From a bacterium (GTDB lineage: Bacteria > Armatimonadota > UBA5829): DNA of 34,298 nt. Shown here one piece after another: positions 15,040-21,576 of the stretch; positions within the stretch are counted from its first letter, which is position 1, and every line of letters begins with the position of its first letter. The stretch is from NCBI GenBank assembly GCA_021373255.1, contig JAJFTD010000036.1, positions 1 to 34,298 on the forward strand, written 5' to 3'. Position numbers and translations under genes: made by a program. The notes under the pieces are model-generated. The model saw nothing but the letters and a program-made list of their open reading frames with translations. It was not told where the DNA came from and did no database searches.

Positions 15040-15253
15040 TTCGATTTTACCTCTGGGGTTATGGTCTGGTTTCTACATGCTATCAGGAAGAAGAACGGAC
15101 GTCCAATGACAGCTCCGCAACCCAGCAATAATTAGAATTGATCTTTGACTTTACTTGGTACATCATGCAATCAAGACAATTGCGGCTTTTGGCAAATTGG
15201 AGCGGATCACAGATCCTGGACCATTGAAGTTTTCGCCCCTTCGCGCTGTCGCG

Positions 15254-15262
15254 ATTATAACA
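15254..15262 (-). promoter_or_regulatory. Extended -10 promoter for the U32-DUF1622 pair
   Basis: The minus strand reads TGTTATAAT, a consensus -10 with TGn extension, in the gap just after the stop codon of the glycosyltransferase gene. It would leave a leader of about 210 nt. The rest of the gap 15040-15253 shows no credible gene. Confidence 0.4.
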
Positions 15263-15266
15263 CACT

Positions 15267-16439
15267 TCACGAATGAAACGCCGCCACGCGTGTTCCACGG
15301 TCCATTCTCGATCTTGGGTCTTCTAGGGCGTTTGTGCCTGTGAGGCAGGTGATGTAGGCTTCTTGAAGGAGGGGGATGTTGGTGTCGTAGGAAAACTCTC
15401 TTGATATTACTCTTCTGGCCAGGTCGCCCATGGTGGAGGCGGTATCGGGGCGGGTTAGGAACCAGATTATAGCGTCGGCGAGTTCATCGGACCGGCCTGG
15501 GCGCACCAGGGTGCCCGTTTGGCCTTGGACGACTACCTCATCGACCGCTCCCACCTCGGATGCCACAACCGGCTTGCCCGCCGCGCAGGCTTCCAGGAGG
15601 GCCAGGGGCAGCGAGTCTTTCATCGATGGAAGCACGAACAGGTCGCTCGACTGCATAATATCCCCCGGCACCGGAGAGAAACCGGCGAACTTGACCGAGC
15701 GCCCTACCCCCAGGTAACTCACAAGCCGTTCCAGCCGATGTCGCTCCGGGCCGTCGCCTGCCAGCACCAGCCTTGCCGATGGAACCCGCTTAAGCACCTT
15801 CGGCCATGCGTCCACGAGATACTTATGCCCCTTCTCAGGGCTCAACCTGCCGACACTGCAAACTGCGGGACCGGGCGTGTTATAGCGGTCCACGGGAAGA
15901 ACACATCTGATGAGGCCGGGATCCACGGAGCTGGGGATGATAAAGAGCTTTGATTGATGTACACCGAGCTTGCTCAGGCAATTATGCACCTTGCGTGACG
16001 CGCAGATAATGCCATCCATTCCGCGCAGGGTGAAATGGTTAAGCAGCCCGTAAAGCCTCATGCGTGGGGAATGACTCAACTGGCTGTGAACGGTGGCAAC
16101 CACAGGCAAATTGAGGCTTCGCCCCGCCATCAGGGCATAGATATTAGACCTGTAATCCTGCGGACAGAGCATATCGATCTGCATCGTCCGCGCCAGCTCG
16201 GCAAGATGAGCTGCCCCGCTTGTACCCGCACCATGAATCGAACGAATCGTGGCAGTCGCAATGCCACATTCACCAGCAGCCTGCATGAACTGACCAGCGT
16301 AAGGCAAATCATCATCAAAAGTCACGATCGTGGGAATAAACACACGAGGATCAAGACGCTGCGCGTATCCGATGATCTGGCGTTCGACGCCACCATAGCG
16401 ACGGGTGCTGCGAATAAGCATAATGCGGGTAGGAATCAC
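15267..16439 (-). CDS. GT4 family glycosyltransferase
   Basis: 390 residues with the GT-B fold. The N-terminal domain opens with the acceptor-side motif RRYGGVERQI, as in many GT4 enzymes that add sugars to polysaccharides, lipids or proteins. The C-terminal domain has CSVGRLSPEKGHKYLVDAW (donor-site start), RLVLAGDGPERHRLE, VKFAGF, and LFVLPSMKDSLPLALLEACAAGKPVVASEVGAVDEVV, where the last Glu of the family E-x7-E pair is kept and the first is Asp. No signal peptide or membrane segment, so it works on the cytoplasmic face. The GTG start has GGAGG about 8 nt upstream. It stands alone, divergent from the GH32-like gene. The donor and acceptor cannot be read from sequence. Confidence 0.92.
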   Translation of the reverse strand: MIPTRIMLIRSTRRYGGVERQIIGYAQRLDPRVFIPTIVTFDDDLPYAGQFMQAAGECGIATATIRSIHGAGTSGAAHLAELARTMQIDMLCPQDYRSNIYALMAGRSLNLPVVATVHSQLSHSPRMRLYGLLNHFTLRGMDGIICASRKVHNCLSKLGVHQSKLFIIPSSVDPGLIRCVLPVDRYNTPGPAVCSVGRLSPEKGHKYLVDAWPKVLKRVPSARLVLAGDGPERHRLERLVSYLGVGRSVKFAGFSPVPGDIMQSSDLFVLPSMKDSLPLALLEACAAGKPVVASEVGAVDEVVVQGQTGTLVRPGRSDELADAIIWFLTRPDTASTMGDLARRVISREFSYDTNIPLLQEAYITCLTGTNALEDPRSRMDRGTRVAAFHS

Positions 16440-16622
16440 AGTGAGCCTCCGTACAGCCGAAAACTGGTGCTGGACAGTAATACAATGCCAACACCTAAAA
16501 CTAAGTTGTTATATTTCCGCAGAAGAGGCTATGTTAAACATGAGTTTGAAAATTTATTCTGAAGGAATGCATAGCTTGTTCAGCGCAACATACTTAAGTA
16601 ACCAACTTATAGAGGTACAGCA

Positions 16623-18056
16623 ATGCCATTCTTTTACAAACCCGACGATGGATATACCGCGGATTTTATTCCGTTTTACTGGAATGACAGCTATCATCTG
16701 TTCTACCTGAAGGATTATCGCGATGTGGATAAGCACGGTGAGGGGACGCCATGGTTTCAGATAGTGACCAGGGATTTTGTAAATTTCGAGGACTGGGGTG
16801 AGGCGATACCCAGGGGCGCACAGGGCACGCAGGATTTGTGGATATTCACCGGATCGGCAATCGAGGCCAACAGCGAGTTCAGCATCTTTTACACAGCCCA
16901 TAACCACCACATGATGGAGCAGGGAAAGCCGTGCCAGGCGGTGACATTGGCCACTAGCCCCGACCTCAGGACGTGGACCAAGCACCCCGAGGTTATGATG
17001 TATGCTCCGGGCGATAAGGGTTATGAGCCGCACGACTGGCGAGACCCGTTTGTGTTCTGGAACGAAGAAGCTGGGGAGTATTGGATGCTGCTGGCAGCGA
17101 GGTTAAGCGCGATCAAACCGAGCAGGAACAGAGGCTGCACGGCGCTTATGGCAAGCCCGGACCTCAAGACCTGGGAACTCCGAGACCCCTTCTGGGCACC
17201 GAACGAATATTTCACGCACGAGTGCCCGGACCTGTTCAAGATGGGGGATTGGTGGTATCTGGTTTACTCAACGTTTACCGAGAGATGCGTCACCCACTAC
17301 AGAATGAGCCGGAGCATAAATGGCCCCTGGCTCGCACCTGCAAATGATGCATTCGACACAAGGGCATACTACGCTGCAAAGACCGCCAGTGATGGTGACA
17401 AGCGATACATATTCGGATGGCTCGCTACTCGCGATGGCGAAAAGGACGAAGGCGGGTGGCAGTGGGGCGGATGCCTGGTGGCTCACGAGATAACCCAGCA
17501 GCCGGACGGCACACTTGATGTGCGAGTGCCCGAAAGCGTCCCGGCGGTGTTCACTGAACCGCACAGCCTCTCCTCAAAACCCATGCTCGGTAAGTGGGAC
17601 ATCGGGGGCGGTCACATAGCATCAGCATCAGTGGGCGAGCAGTCGATGATCACCCTGGGCGAGATGCCGCAGGAGTGTATGATCGAAACCGAGATCACCT
17701 ACCATCCCGGCACCTACAGCTTCGGCTTGCTTCTCCGGGCGGATGAGAACCTGGAGAACTACTATCAACTCAGGTTCGAGCCTGCAAACAGCAGAATGGT
17801 ATTCGACCGCTGGCCCCGGCCAGGCGATGTGCCGTTTATGTTCGAGCGCCCACTGGAAATGACCCCCGGCAAGCCAATAAAGCTGCGAGTAATAGTAGAC
17901 GGCACCGCCGTAGTGGCTTATGCAAACAACAAGATCGCGCTTTCGTGCAGGATGTATAACCACCCCACCGGCGCGCTGGGGCTGTTCGTAACGGAAGGCG
18001 AAGCTGATTTTGGTGGAGTGTCGGTCAGGACGCAGCAGGTATCCAATAGAGCATAA
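16623..18056 (+). CDS. GH32-like glycoside hydrolase (beta-fructosidase family)
   Basis: 477 residues, no signal peptide. The N-terminal five-bladed propeller carries the three clan GH-J acidic positions: Asp14 in TADFIPFYWND (nucleophile place, in the form seen in divergent GH32 members instead of WMNDPNG), Asp141 in WRDPF (RDP motif), and Glu200 in HECPDLF (EC motif, acid/base). Repeats such as TSPDLRTWTKHPE and ASPDLKTWELRDP are typical. The C-terminal about 150 residues are a jelly-roll sandwich (YSFGLLLRADENLENYYQLRFE). Family enzymes release fructose from sucrose, levan or inulin; with no signal peptide, a short imported substrate is likely. ATG with AGAGGT 9 nt upstream. The 183-bp gap to the divergent GT4 gene has no clear promoter. 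Confidence 0.85.
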   Translation: MPFFYKPDDGYTADFIPFYWNDSYHLFYLKDYRDVDKHGEGTPWFQIVTRDFVNFEDWGEAIPRGAQGTQDLWIFTGSAIEANSEFSIFYTAHNHHMMEQGKPCQAVTLATSPDLRTWTKHPEVMMYAPGDKGYEPHDWRDPFVFWNEEAGEYWMLLAARLSAIKPSRNRGCTALMASPDLKTWELRDPFWAPNEYFTHECPDLFKMGDWWYLVYSTFTERCVTHYRMSRSINGPWLAPANDAFDTRAYYAAKTASDGDKRYIFGWLATRDGEKDEGGWQWGGCLVAHEITQQPDGTLDVRVPESVPAVFTEPHSLSSKPMLGKWDIGGGHIASASVGEQSMITLGEMPQECMIETEITYHPGTYSFGLLLRADENLENYYQLRFEPANSRMVFDRWPRPGDVPFMFERPLEMTPGKPIKLRVIVDGTAVVAYANNKIALSCRMYNHPTGALGLFVTEGEADFGGVSVRTQQVSNRA

Positions 18057-18259
18057 AGTGTCGCTATAGTTGCCATGTCATACTGCAGCACTCGTTTTGT
18101 ATATGTGTGAGTTAACACAAGTTCAGACATTTCATGACGAGTGCAGCACCTCCTTGAATCAACCGGGCACAAACATATTGTTGCATTACTCATATCCATA
18201 AACTCGAACCTAACCACGATAATATTGCCTGAATATGCCTCTGTCTGAACATTATTGTC
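18057..18259. promoter_or_regulatory. Upstream region of the ABC/rhamnosidase operon with two TGTCTGAAC sites
   Basis: There is an exact TGTCTGAACA at 18242-18251, just upstream of the -35 box, and a second copy in inverted orientation (AGTTCAGACA, 9 of 10) at 18120-18129. An 8-bp inverted repeat GCACTCGT/ACGAGTGC flanks the second copy on both sides within about 60 bp. These look like binding sites for a sugar regulator; the protein at 26928-28046 is the obvious candidate. No gene is seen in this stretch. Confidence 0.55.
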
Positions 18260-18288
18260 TTGACATGCCGTGATTCATACTCTACAAT
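18260..18288 (+). promoter_or_regulatory. sigma70 promoter of the ABC transporter/rhamnosidase operon
   Basis: A perfect TTGACA (18260-18265) and TACAAT (18283-18288) are separated by exactly 17 bp. The promoter overlaps what would be the most upstream possible start of the binding-protein gene, which shows that the true start is further down, at GTG 18314. Confidence 0.8.
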
Positions 18289-18313
18289 ACAAATAATCCT
18301 GTGGAGGTTCGAC

Positions 18314-19624
18314 GTGCGTATTTATTTATCTGCAATGCTCACGGTTCTGTTGCTTTGTGTAGGATGTAATTCTCAGGATTGCACCAACGCTACCAGAACA
18401 ACGCCACGCAACGAAATCATCGTATGGCACTCTTGGGGCGGCGCTCAAAAGGAACTCCTAAGTAGAGTTATCGACGAATTCAACCGCTCACATCCGAACA
18501 TTCATGCAAGGGCGCTTTTCACTCCGATAGAGACAGGCTCCAGCCAGAAGTTCTTCACCGCAGTCGCCGCAAACAGGCCGCCGGATGTCATATTCACTGA
18601 CGGCATGCAGACCATCGCATACGCAGAACAAGGTGCATTATTACCCCTGGATAAATACGCCGGGAGATCAGGCGTCAAACCCAGCGACTACTTCGCCCCG
18701 TCCTGGAACCAGAACTACTACAAAGGCCATGTGTGGGGCCTGACATACTGCGCGGACCCGAATTTCGCGCTGGCGTGGAACAAGAAAGTCTTCCGCGAAG
18801 CAGGCCTCGACCCCAACAAGCCGCCGAGAACAATAGAAGAACTCGATAAATATAATGATAAGTTGACAGTTAAAAAAGATGGCCGGATTGTCCGAATGGG
18901 CATCGTTCCGTGGGGGCAGTATGGGACAGCCAACTCGCTGTTCACATGGGGATGGGCGTTCAAAGGCCGGTTTTATAATGACAAGACACATAAAGTGACT
19001 CTGAATGACCCCGGAGTCTTTCGGGCTTTTGCGTGGATGGTCAACTACGCTAAGAAGTTTGATGTCACCAAGATAAACGCCTTTTCCTCCGGGTTCGGCA
19101 GTCGCGATCAGGACCCGTTCTACACAGGCCAGATCGCAATGAAATGCATGCACATCTCGTGCATCGAAGATATCAAGCAGTATGCTCCGAATTTGGATTA
19201 TGGCGTAGCCGGGATGCCTGCCCCCAAGGGCGGTGAGCTGAACTCGTCGTGGATCGGAGGGTGGTGTCTGGCTATCCCGAAGGGCTCAAAAAAAGCCGAC
19301 GCCGCGTGGGAGTTCATCAGATGGTGCTGCCACGACCCCAAAGGCACAAGCATTGTCGGCAGGACGCAGGGAATGCTGCCCGGATATCGCAAGTCTCCGT
19401 ATTTCAAGGAAGTCGAGAACAAGCCGATTTACTGCGAGTTTGTGAAGATACTCAAGCAGTGCCGGCACCAGAGGCCTGTAATGCCGGCGATGTCTTTTTA
19501 TAGCGGCGCTATCGAAAAGGCGACGGACTACGCTCTCTACGGGCGCAAAACACCCAAGCAGGCACTCGATGATGCAACAAGAGACACTCAGATCGAACTG
19601 GATGTGAGATTGGCAGGGAAGTAA
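18314..19624 (+). CDS. ABC transporter sugar-binding lipoprotein
   Basis: 436 residues from GTG 18314, which has GGAGG 6 nt upstream and follows the promoter. The N terminus is a lipoprotein signal: a short hydrophobic run then LLLCVGC, with Cys18 as the lipid-modified residue. The mature part is a type 1 extracytoplasmic solute-binding protein: IIVWHSWGGAQKELLSRVIDEFNRSHPNI, PPDVIFTDGMQTIAYAEQGALLPLD, YYKGHVWGLTYCADPNFALAWNKKVFREAGLDP and SWIGGWCLAIPKGSKKADAAWEFIRW are hallmarks of the MalE/UgpB-type family. It catches an oligosaccharide outside the membrane and hands it to the permeases. First gene of an operon with 2 bp to the next. The rhamnosidase downstream suggests a rhamnose-containing substrate. 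Confidence 0.93.
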   Translation: MRIYLSAMLTVLLLCVGCNSQDCTNATRTTPRNEIIVWHSWGGAQKELLSRVIDEFNRSHPNIHARALFTPIETGSSQKFFTAVAANRPPDVIFTDGMQTIAYAEQGALLPLDKYAGRSGVKPSDYFAPSWNQNYYKGHVWGLTYCADPNFALAWNKKVFREAGLDPNKPPRTIEELDKYNDKLTVKKDGRIVRMGIVPWGQYGTANSLFTWGWAFKGRFYNDKTHKVTLNDPGVFRAFAWMVNYAKKFDVTKINAFSSGFGSRDQDPFYTGQIAMKCMHISCIEDIKQYAPNLDYGVAGMPAPKGGELNSSWIGGWCLAIPKGSKKADAAWEFIRWCCHDPKGTSIVGRTQGMLPGYRKSPYFKEVENKPIYCEFVKILKQCRHQRPVMPAMSFYSGAIEKATDYALYGRKTPKQALDDATRDTQIELDVRLAGK

Positions 19625-19626
19625 GT

Positions 19627-20538
19627 ATGAAAACAACAAAATCCACGACCGATCGCCAGAATTTGAGAAACGGCTTGCTGTTTTGCTCGCCGATTATCAT
19701 GGGGCTGTCGGTATTCACACTGTATCCGGTGCTGGCATCGCTGTATTACTCGTTTTGCAATTATCCCATGCTCAAACCGCCTGTGTGGGTCGGAATATCG
19801 AACTATAGAACGCTCTTCCACGACCCCGTGTTCTACACATCCCTGTATAACACGGCCTATTACGCAATATTCGCTACACCAATCGGCCTGGGAGTCGCGT
19901 TTCTGCTCGCATTGCTGCTGAACCAGAAAGTAAAAGGGATGGCGCTGTTCCGAACGATGTTTTTTGTCCCGAGCATCGTGCCTATGGTTGCGGGATCGGT
20001 GCTCTGGCTGTGGCTTTTGAACCCGCAATACGGGCTTATCAACTCCCTGCTCATATCGATGCACGTTCCAGCAAATCTAATTCCCGGATGGATGGCCGAC
20101 CCGTTGTGGTCCAAACCCGCCCTGATATTAATGAGCACGTGGGGAGTCGGCGGAACTATGCTCATATACCTGGCGGGGCTCCAGGACGTGCCGGTAGACC
20201 TGTACGAAGCCGCCGATATCGACGGCGCAACGTCGTTGCAGAAGATGTGGAATATCACAATCCCGTTTATGAGCCCGCATATATTCTTCACGTTGGTGAT
20301 GGGCTTTATCGGCGCCGCGCAGTATTTCACGCAGGCGTTTGTTATGACAGGCGGCACCGGCGGACCCGTGGACTCGACCAGGTTCTTCTCGCTTTATCTC
20401 TTCCAGAACGCATTTCAATACTGGAAGATGGGATACGCCTGCTCCATGGCTTGGATATTATTCATAGTAATACTTCTGTTTACGCTGCTTCTATTCAAGA
20501 CTTCTGCCAGGTACATCTACTACGGAGGTGAGAAATGA
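19627..20538 (+). CDS. ABC sugar transporter permease, MalF type
   Basis: 303 residues with six membrane helices, a normal length. The cytoplasmic EAA loop reads DLYEAADIDGATSLQKMWNI (Glu194) and is followed by TIPFMSPHIFFTLVMGFIG; this loop docks on the ATPase. The N terminus LLFCSPIIMGLSVFTLYPVLASLYYSFCNY is typical. It forms the channel with the next protein. The gene starts 2 bp after the binding-protein stop and overlaps the next gene by 4 bp (ATGA), so translation is coupled. Confidence 0.95.
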   Translation: MKTTKSTTDRQNLRNGLLFCSPIIMGLSVFTLYPVLASLYYSFCNYPMLKPPVWVGISNYRTLFHDPVFYTSLYNTAYYAIFATPIGLGVAFLLALLLNQKVKGMALFRTMFFVPSIVPMVAGSVLWLWLLNPQYGLINSLLISMHVPANLIPGWMADPLWSKPALILMSTWGVGGTMLIYLAGLQDVPVDLYEAADIDGATSLQKMWNITIPFMSPHIFFTLVMGFIGAAQYFTQAFVMTGGTGGPVDSTRFFSLYLFQNAFQYWKMGYACSMAWILFIVILLFTLLLFKTSARYIYYGGEK

Positions 20539-21554
20539 AGAAGAGTAAATGGATAACTACCCTCACATATGCAGCCTTGATCATATTCGGCACATCGTTT
20601 ACGCTGCCGTTTTTCTGGCTGATATCGACGTCTTTCAAGCCCGCAGCGCGTATACAGAAATGGCCGCCCGATATACTGCCGATGCAGCAAGTATATGCAC
20701 ATCAAGACGGCAAAAGCCTTGCAGTTTATATAATAAATGCACCTGATAAAAAAGCCGGCGACGTGCTGCTGCTCAATAAACTCAAAGAAGGAAACGCACT
20801 GGTCAAATACGCGGATAACCCCCGGTCAACGCCGATGGTCGTCAGCTTCGATAACCTTACAGAAAAAGCAAAGCCGGGGCTGGAATGGAAGAACTACACC
20901 AAGGGGCTTACCTTCATTCCATTCCTCCAGGAACTGCGCAACACGCTCACCGTCAGCATCCTGAGCGTCATCGGCACGATCTTATCATGCAGCCTCGTAG
21001 CTTACGGGCTCGCAAAAATAGACTGGCATGGAAGAAACAGCCTGTTCATCATAATGCTCTCGACAATGATGCTGCCTGCACAGGTGACGATGATCCCGAT
21101 ATTTGCCATATTCGTAAAACTCGGCTGGGTGGACACATTCCTGCCGTTGATTATACCGGCATTCCTGGGAAGCCCTTTCTTCATTTTCCTGCTCAGGCAG
21201 TTCTTTATGGGTATTCCTAAAGAGCTTTCCGAGGCGGCGAGGCTCGACGGCTGCTCCGAGTTCGATATCTATAGAAGAGTGGTTATGCCCCTATCCAAAC
21301 CGGCGCTGGCTACTGTGGGGTTGTTCACATTTATGGGAGCTTGGAACGACTTCCTCGGCCCGTTGATCTATCTCGTCGATGAATCGAAATATACGCTTTC
21401 GCTGGGGCTGGCGATGTTCACCGGGCAATACGGCAATGAATACGGCATGTTGATGGCAGTGTCTACCGTGGTGACCATCCCCATTATCGTTATGTTCTTC
21501 TTCACTCAAAAAACATTCATACAGGGAATGACAATGAGCGGGATCAAGGGCTGA
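20535..21554 (+). CDS. ABC sugar transporter permease, MalG type, with enlarged outer loop
   Basis: 339 residues, against about 275-280 for most MalG-type permeases. Six helices and an EAA loop ELSEAARLDGCSEFDIYRRVVMP (Glu233) are present, and GAWNDFLGPLIYL is typical. The extra length sits in the first outer loop: about 60 residues (roughly 50-112, including LAVYIINAPDKKAGDVLLLNKL) between the usual PPDILP and the usual W-x-N-Y motif before helix 2. The insert may touch the binding protein. GGAGGTGA precedes the ATG. No ATPase gene follows, so a shared MsmX/MalK-type ATPase elsewhere must drive the transporter. Confidence 0.94.
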   Translation: MKKSKWITTLTYAALIIFGTSFTLPFFWLISTSFKPAARIQKWPPDILPMQQVYAHQDGKSLAVYIINAPDKKAGDVLLLNKLKEGNALVKYADNPRSTPMVVSFDNLTEKAKPGLEWKNYTKGLTFIPFLQELRNTLTVSILSVIGTILSCSLVAYGLAKIDWHGRNSLFIIMLSTMMLPAQVTMIPIFAIFVKLGWVDTFLPLIIPAFLGSPFFIFLLRQFFMGIPKELSEAARLDGCSEFDIYRRVVMPLSKPALATVGLFTFMGAWNDFLGPLIYLVDESKYTLSLGLAMFTGQYGNEYGMLMAVSTVVTIPIIVMFFFTQKTFIQGMTMSGIKG

Positions 21555-21576
21555 GAAGCAGGAGTTTTTTGCAACT

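Noticed and set aside
15083-15298. 71-codon open frame on the minus strand between the glycosyltransferase and U32 genes
   Set aside because: It overlaps the end of the glycosyltransferase gene, has no good ribosome site, and its composition is not protein-like.
18260-18313. N-terminal extension of the ABC binding protein from TTG 18260
   Set aside because: This TTG is the start of the TTGACA -35 box; the lipoprotein signal and ribosome site fit GTG 18314.
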